Positions 23,833 to 34,923 of a stretch of 64,000 nucleotides of DNA are shown one piece after another (the first letter of the stretch is position 1; every line of letters starts with the position of its first letter). Below the pieces are notes generated by a model that saw only the letters and a list, made by a program, of their open reading frames with translations, was not told the DNA's origin and did not search any database. The stretch spans positions 140,697,988-140,761,987 of the forward strand of contig JASDDO010000001.1 of NCBI GenBank assembly GCA_030015575.1, in the 5' to 3' direction. The translations under genes and the position numbers were made by a program. Source of the stretch: Agapanthus africanus. Lineage: Eukaryota; Streptophyta; Magnoliopsida; Asparagales; Amaryllidaceae.

Positions 23833-24331
23833 ATAGTAGAGGGCTCTCTCCTTCCCTTGGTCATTTTCCTATGCCCATAGTGCGCCTAAGGAACCTTCAA
23901 GGGCAGTTGTGTACAGGATGATAGGCTTTCCTTTGACTGGAGCGGTCAGCACTGGAGGATTCTGCAGGTATTGCTTGATTTCGTCCGGTGTGTTTTGGCA
24001 TTTGCGATCCCAAACGAACGGGGTCCCCTTCTTCATTAAATGGCTGTAAGGACGACATTTTCTGGAGAGATTGGTTATGAACCGCTGGATATACGCGAGC
24101 TTTCCTTGGAGAGACCGCAATTGCTTGAGAGTTCTTGGCGAAGGCATTTCCATAATCGCCTTGATCTTCGATGGATCTATTTCGATGCCTCGATGTCGTA
24201 TGATGAACCCTAGAAATTTGCCCAAGGAAACTCCGAACGTGTATTTGAGAGGGTTCATCTTCAGGTTTGTATTTCCGAAGACGTTGGAATACTGCCTTTA
24301 GATGCTCCCAATGCTCCTCGTGTGATTTGCT

Positions 24332-25419
24332 TTACACCACGAGGTCGGCAATATAGCATTCGACGATTTCATGTATGAGGTCATCGGAAATCTTTATCAT
24401 GGCCCTCTGATAGGTAGCGCCGGCGTTCTTCAGACCGAAAGGCATTACTTTGTAGCAGAATATGCCCAGAGGAGTCCGGAAAGTGGTATGACTCTGGTCT
24501 TCCGGATGCATCTTTATTTGATTGTACCCTGATGACCCGTCCATGAAGGAAAAGACTTCATGAGTGGACGTGTTGTCTATCATTAGCTCGGTACGGGAAA
24601 ATCATCCTTCGGATAGGCCTTGTTGAGGTCCCGGAAGTCCACGCAAATGCGCATCGTCCCATATTTCTTCATCATTGGGACAATGTTGGCGATCCAGTCG
24701 GGGTATTGGACTTCTTGGATGAAGCCGGAGTCGATCATCTTCTTGACTTCGGCATTGATGCTCATCTCAAGTTCGAGCCGCATTCTTCTTGGGGCTTGTT
24801 TAACTGGCTTGACGTCCGGAGATATCGCCAATTTATGCACAGCTATTTCTGGATCTAGCCTCGGCATCTCGGAATAGTTCCATGCGAAGTAGTCCTTATA
24901 TTGCATGAGCATGTCTTTTAGCGTAGCCACCTGTTCTTTAGATAACAGCACACTGACGAACGTAGGCCGCGGGCCATTTGCCATCCCCAAGTCGATTTTC
25001 CTTAGGTTGTCCGCAGTAATATGTATTCCGTCTTCCAACTCTCTTGGCGCCGGTAGAAATTCTGAGATCACCCCGTCTTCATCTTCATTTTCGAAGCACC
25101 AGGAGAGGTTGTCCATATTCTCCCGCTCTCCTTCTTCTGACAGCGTTATCACGTAACAGGTACGAGATCGTTTCCAGGACTGATGTTGGTCTGGTTCTAC
25201 TCTTGCCGTATACGTTGCTTTCGGCTCGTGTTTTTGTGGTGGGGTTACCCTCCAACTGTCGGATAGAACGAACCTGCCGAGTTGAAACTGGTTTTCAACC
25301 CATTCTTTGAAGGTGAAGCAGTCTTCAAGAGGATGTCCTATCGCTCGGTGATAGGAGCAATAGTCCGGGTGATGATCCTCACTTGCTTGATCGGGGTGCG
25401 TGGACTCCGGGAGTGTCAC
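24332..25419 (-). pseudogene. Element A reverse transcriptase region with upstream knuckle
   Basis: Contains VKQAPRRMRLELE, RICVDFRDLNKA, DGSSGYNQIKM and VMPFGLKNAGATYQRAM, the conserved RT fingers and palm blocks of plant gypsy elements. Upstream, at 25317-25369, is a CHHC knuckle (YCSYHRAIGHPLEDC), which normally belongs to Gag. Broken fossil. Confidence 0.85.
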
Positions 25420-25961
25420 ATTTGATGTTTCATGACAAGGTCAAATATCTTCCTTGTCTTGTCTTGAGGGAAAGAATATGCTCGATCTATCTTTTTCGTT
25501 AAAGACGGATTCTGGCTGACCTTTTCTTGATCACGTGGCCTTTTGGATCCGTTTTGCCACTGTCGAACGTTTTTTCCATTCTTTAGTTTGTTTTTGCCTC
25601 TACGTCGGGCCTTTTTCTTGTCTTGGGAATGCACGGCAGGCTGACGGTGGAGGGCATCGTCATCCTCTGTAGTCTGCTGAAGGAGGCATTACGTCTTGGC
25701 TTTCTCATAAATGGCCATTTTGCAGCTGTAATCGTTCTGAACCTTTTGACTTGCTTCCCTTATTAGCTTGTCCATCTGTTCTTCAAATGACGGACTCGGC
25801 ATTTTTATGGCAGGACCGCGTTCTGGCTCAGTGTCAGCGTCTTTTAAAAGAGCACCCTTTTCTTTATCAAAGTCTTTTATGACATGGCAGTCATGGAAAT
25901 GATTCCGTTTCTCGAACTGGACATATCCAAGCCCAATCGTTTCCATTTTTCCGTTGGGCAA
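25290..25961 (-). other. Gag-like module duplicated between protease and RT of element A
   Basis: This stretch holds a MAIYEKAKT-like helix, an AYSFPQDK block and a CHHC knuckle. The same kind of segments stand in the gag part of A: MAIFEKAKS and a knuckle at 37390-37842, YSFPRDK and a knuckle at 38340-38545. G has a single copy, in Gag. The module seems to have been copied within the ancestor of A. Confidence 0.6.
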
Positions 25962-26411
25962 TTTTCGCTAAGTTCCGGAGACGTTCCAAATCCTGTTGTA
26001 GAATTAGGCCTGTTGCGCGGTTTGCTTAAAGGGTACGTCTTGGCATCTCAATAACCTTTTCAATCCTTCTGCATAGTATTTGGGCAGATGGATGGGCTAG
26101 AGCCCGTCAAGCGTAGAATCGGCACCATACCAGATTTCTTTCTCCACTTTGGTATCCGCGGATCGATAAAAGAGGATCGATTTTTCATCTTTTCACCTGG
26201 GAGGGACGTAGAACGTCTGCAGTTCTTGCACACTATAGGTATCAAGTGCGTCGAGCTCTTTGTAATGCTTTTATGGAACCATGGCGATTTGCAAACTCTG
26301 ATCATCTCCAGTGAGGGCCTGCACCGATGGACGGACTGAGAACACTGCGTTGACTTCATCTTCAGAGTCACTGCCAAAAACCAGAATAGTGGTAGATAGT
26401 CCCGGCTTGTT

Positions 26412-27152
26412 TCATTGGGGCGGCCCCGAATAGACTATCTCTTCTTCCTCCTCGGTATCTCTCCCGAAGACCGGAATAGTGGTGATAGCCTTTTGTTTAT
26501 TCTCCGGTTTATGGAATCTTTCCGTGTCTTCAAAGTCTGGCAGGAAATACTTTGCATCCTCGTATTTGCGGACTTCATTCATGGAGAATGGGTTTAGCTC
26601 CCCCGTTACCGTGTACTCGAGACCATCCTTGAAATACTTCATACACTGATGTTGTGTAGAAGGGATGATGTTGTACTCGTGCAACCAAGGCCTACCGAGC
26701 AAGGCGTTGTAGCAAGTCTTGGCGTCAATGACGTGGAACTTGATGTCAGTGACGAGCGATCCGAAGTGTAATGTCAGTATCACAGACCCGAGCGTCCGTA
26801 ATGACTGGGAGTCAAACCCGGAGATGGTGATTTTATCTCGAGCTAGGTGCTGCACGCTCTTGCAAATTTCCTTTAGCACCCTCACGTTGAGAAGGTTGAG
26901 AGAGGACCCGTTGTCAATTGGGATCTTCCCTATCTTAATGTCATGGCAATATCCGAAGACATAGAGGGGACGGTTATCCTTGCACGTTCCGAGGAGGAGA
27001 TCTTCGTCGCCGAAAGTGATGTCAGCTGCATAAACTTCTTCGAGCTCGTCCTTCATCTTTTCTTCGGCGAGGAAAGCTTGAAACTGTTCGGGCTCTTGTA
27101 GTGCCTTGATCAAAGAATCTCTCGCCTCTTTAGACAACAGAAGGGAATCCAA
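26412..27152 (-). pseudogene. Element A protease region
   Basis: Homologous to the protease part of G: IPIDNGSSLNLLN (active-site region, D-x-G-S type), LLGRPWLHEYNIIPSTQHQC near the end, and LLSKEARDSLIKALQ before it. An acidic GRDTEEEEE motif lies C-terminal to it. It is cut off upstream by C2; gag continues at 36936. Confidence 0.83.
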
Positions 27153-27166
27153 GACGCTCAGCTGTG

Positions 27167-27171
27167 AGGGT
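27167..27171. repeat. Target-site duplication of C2 (left copy)
   Basis: AGGGT at 27167-27171 and at 36936-36940 flanks C2 exactly. It shows that C2 went into the gag-protease junction of element A. Confidence 0.92.
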
Positions 27172-29184
27172 TGTTGGGTCCCGGCAGCGCCCCGGCCGTC
27201 AATACGCGACCAAAATACGGAACAAAAATTTCTTAAACCGGCGCTACCGTTACCCGATTTCCGGATCGACCTTAAACCCTATACTAGCGAGCTAACTAAG
27301 AGTTAGGAAGGTTATACCGAGATGATCCAAGTCCTTCGGTCTTCATTCCAAGCTCTTAGCGATCCTTTGATGATGTTTGGTTGCCGGTCATCCTTCATCT
27401 CCGATGATCCACCCGAGGGAAACGGCGCAAGCTCCAACCTCGTCGAACGAGGTAACCGACTCTCCAACGTCGCTAGCGATGGAGAGTGGGGGTGTATGAA
27501 AATGTCACTATGATTTTCCTCTCATCCATGTTCTCCATGGAGCAACTCAAGAAGAAGAATGAATGAGGTGATGAAAACTTAGCATGAGGCAAAAATGGTT
27601 AAGTGTTTTGTGTATGAGCTTGAGAGAGTGAGGGAGTGATGTGTTAATCTCCACAAAATGAAAAGAACCCCCACCTCAATGTGGCCGGCCCCCCCTCTCC
27701 CTCAATCACACACAAAAAATCATTTTCCAAAGTCAAATTATAATAAACAAATGCACCATACTATGAACCATGCTCATGCCACATCATACCCTCCACCTCA
27801 TTATAAAAAACAAATGAATTTCCTAAAAAGGAAAATCAATAATGAGGTGGCAATTCTTCTAGAAGCTATTCCGTATAAAATACGGAATACTTCTCGGAAC
27901 ATGTATCGAAATACATATATGCGTATTCGTACCAAAATACGAACAGCCGAGAGAGAAAACGAATAGTGAACAATAATACTAGGATACGTATATGCAAATA
28001 CATATATAAATTATTAAATCAAAACCTGATTTAATAAACTGGTTTAATCCTAAGCCGCTAGTATTATCAACCGTCTAATTAAAGTCTGCACAGCAAGTGC
28101 ACATATTTAATCGGACACCCGTATGTACCAACATACGACATGTACACCATATTGCCTGAACCGTGAAAACCCTCTGTGTGGGACTCTAAAGACTCGTCAA
28201 TACGCTGGCAGTGGGTTTAACCACAAGCACGTCAGCGGCACTAGCTTTACGTAACGGCTACCCAGGTATTGAGCGAAAGGGAGGCCGACGAGCAAAATCA
28301 TCCTGAACCCCTACTGAGCCTGTCAGTGACAATATCCGCACAGTCCGGTCTGTTCGTCTAAGAGTATCGCATATCATGTTTAGGGGGGTGGATAAAATCA
28401 GACCCCCAACAACGCGACATTTAGTGTCGGTATAAAACCCATCACCACCTGAGAAACTATCGATCCTGGATCGATAATTCTCGTCCACCGTGGCCACGGA
28501 TTTATGGTGATGGCCATCCGTACACAACACGACATCAACTCCCAATACCGGGAGAGACGAATCCCCGACTGTCCGATCACTGCCTCCATGTGGCTCGGGA
28601 CTGCACCCAACTAAAACCTGTTTGCACGACTCCTTTGAGCCGTGGTAGGGTAGTAATCAAAGCACAGTGGGAACTCACACGAGACAAATGACGATCTCAG
28701 GTCGACAGACTAACCTGTACACATATCACCTGGGAACTGCTATCTGACAATAGGTATAATACCAACTAGCAGGTTCCCGGCGGGTCCGTCCGGTGTACTC
28801 ATAACCCAATGAGCACCTGCATACTATCTTAGGTGAACAAACTAACACCAATGGCTTGTGAGACCTGGCCGCCGCCTCTCGTCGGGGTCTCGATCAGTAT
28901 ACACTAGTCTACACTAGAGTATCGATGCCCGGTCTCGATACTCCTACGACTAGGGACATTTAAGGATGTGCTTATAGACCCCAGCTCCCACATATATGAT
29001 CGCCATCATAATGCTGGCAGTCAAGCAAGAATCCTATGGGCTTTATCAACATGATGATAAAGACAAATCAGATAGCATACTATCATCTTGAGTAAGACTG
29101 TTTTATCGGTATAGGTCCTCACTCAATCATCATAATCACAAGTCCGCGACTATAATAATTGCTTTGAGGGCACTATGGCCAACA
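27172..29184 (-). repeat. C2 3' LTR
   Basis: On the plus strand it starts TGTTGGGTCCCGGCAG and ends GGCCAACA. It shares the central block with C1 (from about 28170). It contains the hairpin pair at 28451-28499. Short frames in it repeat in the other LTR and are not genes. Confidence 0.93.
28451..28499 (-). other. C2 LTR hairpin pair
   Basis: GAGAA/TTCTC enclosing TATCGATCC/GGATCGATA (28451-28482), then palindrome CCGTGGCCACGG (28488-28499). Position and layout equal those in C1 (8644-8692). The other C2 LTR has the same pair at about 36202-36250. Confidence 0.55.
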
Positions 29185-32100
29185 ATCTCCTACTTGCATT
29201 TAAGATCAATTATTGCGATGTTGCATACTCACAGCCCGTGTGATACCGAACACCCAATTCTCTACTAATCAGTTTCGCAAAGCCCGTTTGCGAAAATGAT
29301 TGCGTTCGAGAAATAGCCTCAGTGAGTGGATCCGCTCAAATGTTTCTTTCTGTATCTCTCTTAATCTCAACTTCACGGAGAAAACTATCTCCCGAAATGA
29401 GCAATACCCTTCTTAGAATTTGTCTGGATATCTGATGGGACCCAGTTCTCAAAAGAACTCCAAATCCAGCAAACTACTTAGACTGTATCGTCCACTGAAT
29501 TTAATCAGTATCCTGCGCCATGCCTTTCCTCAGTATCCGCTTAGACCACCTGTCCAACATACTGTCCCTCAAAAGAGGGAAAACCATAACTCTGACAGCC
29601 ACTCTGTCATCCAGGTCACCTTGGAAGCCTGATATGATAACCGTCTCCTGAAGGAGGCTGCCGTTACCATATCCCAAGAACTTTCACTTGTGTTCATAAA
29701 CTGCTTCCTAATGTTTCTCCAGGGTTAGAATAATCTATCTGCTTATTGCATCTAATGCAAAAGTAATATCTGGTGTGGTACTTGACATTTCATGATTAAC
29801 TCAATTGCCTAAGCAAGTGATATTCTAATCATGAGGATCTCTCTCCCCTTTAATCTGTAAGACACCTTTATAGAGGGTGACTCCATCATCTGCAGGTACC
29901 CCACCATGCCAGGAGTCGTCCATTTAATGTCAAAATACCCAGATTAGGATACTTCCCAAATCTAGATCTAAAACCATAGATCTAGTAACCAGAAAACCTG
30001 ATATTATATCCATATCCTGTGTGGAGAAAACAATTTTGTGACAACCATAGTACAACCGATCGTAGTATAAGAATATCTCTTCCTATCAAGTGCATGTCAT
30101 CCCAGGACCTGGACATCACTCTCTATTACCTTCTTAGCAGATCCATCTCCTATTCTGATGAAGTCAAAGCCTATGACTGTTACATCAAAAATAGATGATC
30201 TATTTCCGCTATACCTGCTTTAGTCTATAAATAGACATAAGCTACTTGTCCACTATGCTTCCGCTGCTCCCACTGACTACAACAACCCTCTGGCAGAGTC
30301 ATATATACGTGCACTTCTAAAGTTAGTTTAGAACGAGGCTATACTCATCCTCTTGCCGGGTCTTATAGTCTAGAACAGCAGCAATGGCAAGTCTGGGTAA
30401 ACTAGAACCTCCCTGTCACCGTCTCTGAGAAGACTGAAGTACCTTTCGGGTGCCTGAGGTTACCCACCAAAATCTATGGAGTGGCTAATGGAATGTTTGA
30501 AACCATTTGAATCCTCAGGTTCTATTAAATCTTCAGTAATCGTTTGTGATTCTGGAATAACTTCCAGTTCTACCATACTCCCACTTTTGTTTTTCTGAAA
30601 AGTCCATTTTGCTAAAACTGTGGCGAGTCAAGAACAATATAAATATTGATCTTCCTGATTGTAGAAATTTATCCCTCGTCAAAACCCGGGATAACCCACA
30701 AACAGCCATTACTGAAACGTGCCTTGAGTTTATCCGGATTCTGGTTTTACGCATCAGCCGGACAACTCCCTATACCTTAAAATCGTTAAGCTATAAATTG
30801 ATTCTATATATACCTAATATAGAAACAAAAGCACTAATCTAATTTGAACCAGATTCAAAATCATGCAGCTGTCTCCAGTGCATATCAACCAAATGGAATG
30901 AGGACAATCAGCATTACTCATCTAGGAGTGCATCCACATATGAGTAACCCGAAAAAGAAGCAAGTTCTCAAAACCATTACTATCAGCGGAATACCAAACA
31001 CAAGTATTTACATCTTCGACTTCCTCGAAGAGTCCTGATACTTACAACAAATGGTTCTCTACTTTATTCTTATACCTATAACTTCTGAATATCTGGACCT
31101 TGCATTTCAACGAAATACATGTCCAGAACTGGAGAAGTCATAAGTAAACAGAATATAGTATGGGTACCAACCCCTTTGTCCTAATGGACACTGGACAACA
31201 TACAATACTTTGTATAAGTCCCCTGAGTTCAATAACTCAAACCCTGTGCGTCGTAGGTTGAAAAACTGTAGTATGGTTAAGAAGAATTACACCGCTGTTG
31301 AATGCACCTTACCTAATCACCAACCGATATAGGTAAGTGTCACAGACATAATATCAAAAAGATATATCTCACTTTATAAAAATAAACGTACAGATATATC
31401 AGTTTGAAATTGGTGCATAACAACGGATATTCAAATCCATATATTTGCCATCTGGCAAAATCCAGATGATTTCCTCAAATATAACCAATTACAACGAATT
31501 CCGATATAATGAGGATCTAATCACCCAATTCCCAATATCTTACTCCCACTCACCATCTGTAATAACATGTAGATGTGAGAAACTGATCTGGTAAATACAT
31601 ACCCTGGAGTTAGATTCCAACTGGGAAAACAGTTATCAATTAAAATCGCACAGTGAAACTAAAACATGAAAATGTTTCGAAGGGGTTAACTGGTATTCCT
31701 AGTAACGCCTCTTCCATTATCCTGATTCACGACAGTAACCATATACTATACCTGCCCTCACTGCAATCCCTTTATTATGTCTTTACTTATTACCTTTTGT
31801 ACACCTTCTTTAGGCTAACTGGTTTTCTTCTTTCCCTACCCTTCGGCACCAGCCTAAGGTTTGGAAGAAGACTATCCAATAAGCGTAATAGGTGTACTCT
31901 CCTAATCCTAGGAGCCCTCGCAAGCTGAGAGAAGGTAATGGGAAAAGACATCTGAATAATCCTATTCTTTTTCTCCTGAACCAGAATCCATCCTCGAAAA
32001 AGTTCCTTCGAGTTCGTATGTAACTATACGATGGATTTATCCAATGGAAGTGGATGTTCGTAGAGATACGAGGTGTTCTGGAGAAATTTAAAGTGAATGT

Positions 32101-32660
32101 AGGAGTGGCAGGGGTATACATGGTCTTTGTCGTGAATGATGGCGATCGCAATTTTCTTTGCCATTATTCTAATCCCTTTATATGTCTTTACTTATCACCT
32201 TCTGTACACCACAGTTAAGCTTGTTGGTTTTCTTCCTTCCCTACCGTTCGACACCTGCCTATGGTCTGGAGGAAGACTATCCAATAAGCTCAATAGGCGT
32301 ACCCTCTCCTAATCCTAGGAGCCCTCACAACCTGAGAGAAGGTAAAGAGAAAAGACAACCGAATAATCCTATTCATTCTCTCCAGAACCAGAATCCATCC
32401 ACGAAAATGTTCCTTCGAGTTCGTATATAACCATACGATGGATTTATCCAATGGAAGTGGATATCTGTAGTGATACGGGGTGTTCTGGAGAAATGCAAAG
32501 GTGATATAGAAGTGGCAATGATATATGCGACACCATGACATTCCAAAAGCCAATGTGATTAGAGAAGGTTTGGTCAACTTGGTTTCATGAGTTTTAGTCA
32601 AAAGTCGGGTCATAGTCGCGCAACCAGAGAGAGAGAGAGAGAAGAAACACTCAGCGTGCA
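29185..32660 (-). pseudogene. C2 gag-pol remnant
   Basis: By position and by scattered similarity to C1 (for example the plus-strand sequence near 29430-29450 and 30280-30330) this was the gag-pol region. It is shorter than in C1 by about 0.5 kb and heavily broken, so domains cannot be delimited. The gag end has a direct duplication of about 400 bp (31768-32540). Confidence 0.75.
31768..32540 (-). repeat. Tandem duplication of about 400 bp in C2
   Basis: About 31768-32135 and 32174-32540 are similar along their whole length (shared stretches include GAAGACTATCCAATAAGC, ACGATGGATTTATCCAATGG and TCCTAATCCTAGGAGCCCTC). The offset is about 406 bp. Divergence looks like 10-15 percent, more than between the two C2 LTRs, so the duplication probably predates this insertion. 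Confidence 0.75.
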
Positions 32661-33265
32661 CTCTAACCTAAATCAGAATGGTTAATCATTTTATCTAATC
32701 TGGATGGCTCCCACTGTTTTCTCGAATTCTCCTCCAAACCTAAAAGGAGAATTAGTCGGAATCACCCCAGGAGTAATCCTACTCATCAGTGGGAATCAGG
32801 ATCCAACTATCATCGCATGATAACTTGATGGAAGCCACTCAAGTCACCACACTCCAGAAGGTATGCGCAAGCCTGGCAAGTTTCCTGTATGTTTGAAACT
32901 CCTGATATGATTTTTACCCCAAGTGGTTTATGACCTTGACAAAGGCCAACAAATCATAAACCATAAGTCAAGTTCAACCAGTCATTATCCTGGATTACTC
33001 TAGACCCACCCGTACAAACCCTTGACAATAACCAACAAGGTTATACGACTGTCTTAGATAATCGCAATTCAATGCAACAAACAAGCAATATCTAGCTACC
33101 GCACACTATGCCTTGACAAAGGCCAACAAACGCAGCACGAATACTAGATACCACCTGAAAGAAACGACGGAGGGCTACGGCTGGTTTTTGGTGAAAAAAC
33201 TTTAACGTAATGAACTTGATATCGTTGAAGGAATCCAAGTGGTTTTTATAAAATATATAGTGGCG

Positions 33266-33510
33266 AAAACTTTTGCTAAAGAGGTCACTCCCGGTGAAGG
33301 GATCTCGGCTCTTTCCCGGTCGAATGGGGTGCAGGATATCCCAAATGAATACCACGATGCAAAGAAAAAATAATCGACTATAGTAAATTTATTACGTTGA
33401 CGCAAACTTTTACCCAAGGGGTCACTCCCGATGAAGGGATCTCGGCCCTTGCCTCGTCGAATGAGGTGCAGGATATTCCAAATGAATACCACGATGCAAA
33501 GCAAAAATGT
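33266..33510 (-). repeat. Short tandem duplication in C2 leader
   Basis: About 33266-33370 and 33403-33507 are near copies (AAGGGATCTCGGC and AATGAATACCACGATGCAAAG occur in both). C1 shows no such pair. Confidence 0.75.
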
Positions 33511-33931
33511 ACGTCTGTAATGTCAGTTTTTATAAACTTGGTTCCAACAACATCATATATAGGTTTGTTTTATCCTTGCATTGATAAGAATCTATGCAGT
33601 GCCATCAATTAATCACACCAGAAAAGAACGAAAATAAAATGTACGTATATGCCATCCGCATTCGCCACTGGGTCCCATCATCACCCGTTAGGCTATTTAA
33701 CTAACGACAGAGCGGGGACTTGGCTAGCGCGGGTGCAAAACATATACAACATCTACTAGTATATATAAATATATATATAACATTTGTCCCAGGCATGATA
33801 TAAAGCAACATCACAGAAACATCACAGAAGCAATACAGAATGGTGGATAATCTGGAGCCCCGAGTTTCACTTGAGCCGCAAGTGAGACCCGACGTTCCCT
33901 GTCGTGTGGATAGCATGTGCAATGAAACCTA

Positions 33932-34181
33932 GACCCCTACGAGCGCGGCAAGTTACCCGCCAAAACCAGAAGTGAGGCAGCCCCCTTCAGCAACGTGAAT
34001 GGACCACCCAGCATTTCACGGAATCCGGTAACTTGAGCACTCCTCCTGGGTCACCTATACCCCCTACGAGTGCGGCGAATAGCCCGCCAATTCTAGAGTA
34101 AGGTCCCCTCCGTCCCAACGCCATGAGATGCGGACCCGTTGCCCTCAATAATCCGGCTATTCGTGCACCCCACCGCGGGGT
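33932..34181 (-). other. Two structured leader modules of C2
   Basis: Copy a (33932-34052): GACCC/GGGTC, GAGCGC/GCACTC, AAGTTACC/GGTAACTT. Copy b (34059-34181): ACCCC/GGGGT, GAGTGC/GCACCC, GAATAGCC/GGCTATTC. Stem sequences differ between copies and from C1, but pair in each. The non-Watson-Crick positions on the plus strand (C-A) become G-U in the minus-strand transcript. Confidence 0.68.
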
Positions 34182-34911
34182 AATCCTAGTACAGAAAATA
34201 AAATAATATACAAGGGTGACATCGACCTCAGCCCGGTCGTGCCCCAAAAGAATAATATACAAACTGGCAGTGACGGCAGTCCACATGTCGGACGCTCGCC
34301 CCGCAATATCAAATGTACAAATGAAATAAAACTGTACTATCATTGCACCATTGCTATCCACCACGACGATCCAACCAACATCACAGCACATCACAGAACA
34401 TCAACGTGAATGTCACGTTCGCAAACCCATCTAAACGACAAATAGCAATTAGACGAGTTTACCGATCAAATAACATTAACGGTCGCAGAATATAATGTAT
34501 GTACTGTCAAATGCATGCTTAAAATATCGATCGACTAAGTTCCAAATTGGCCCCAATAGCAAAACAACACTTCACTGAAACCTGGGCCAAAACAGAATAT
34601 GAAAAAATTCACAATTCCAAGTCTCTGTGCTACAGTAAAATTTTGAAGGCCCGTCGCTAATAAATGGCCGCTGATCCGCCGCCAAAAGGGGGTTAGTGCG
34701 GCGGATCCGCGGCACTTTAGTGGCTTCACGAGCTCAAATGTTTTCTGTAGCCTTGTACTTGCCTGCACGGATTTTTAAGCTACTCCAAATAATTTTTTGA
34801 ACACTTTTGAAAAATGACAGCAAACAGAAAATTGAAATCGTGATTTCGGTTAAATCCGTCGATCGATCTTTTAAGCATGTCTAAACAAGCTAGTAAGGGG
34901 TTTAAAGGGTG

Positions 34912-34923
34912 GCTCTGATACCA
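34912..34923 (-). other. C2 primer binding site (tRNA-iMet)
   Basis: Complement of TGGTATCAGAGC right next to the 5' LTR of C2. Confidence 0.92.

Larger units (their letters stand above)
22569..27171 (-). mobile_element. Element A, central piece (integrase N-part, two RNase H, RT, linker, protease)
   Basis: Read from 27171 leftwards: aspartic protease (26412-27152), protease-RT linker domain (about 25960-26350), a gag-like module with a knuckle (about 25290-25960), reverse transcriptase (about 24250-24900 with the RICVDFRDLNKA block), RNase H (about 23490-24250), second RNase H (about 22800-23490) and the start of integrase, cut by T1 at 22569. The piece is flanked by T1 on the left and C2 on the right. 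The coding is decayed, with multiple breaks. Order and motifs match element G. Confidence 0.88.
32661..34911 (-). other. C2 leader
   Basis: Non-coding leader matching that of C1 in order: three apical-motif hairpins (32934-33129), a duplication of about 105 bp with period about 136 (33266-33510, absent from C1), a conserved block (about 33637-33730), two structured modules (33932-34052, 34059-34181) and a hairpin CGACC/GGTCG (34223-34239). Nothing notable seen in 34260-34911. Confidence 0.7.
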
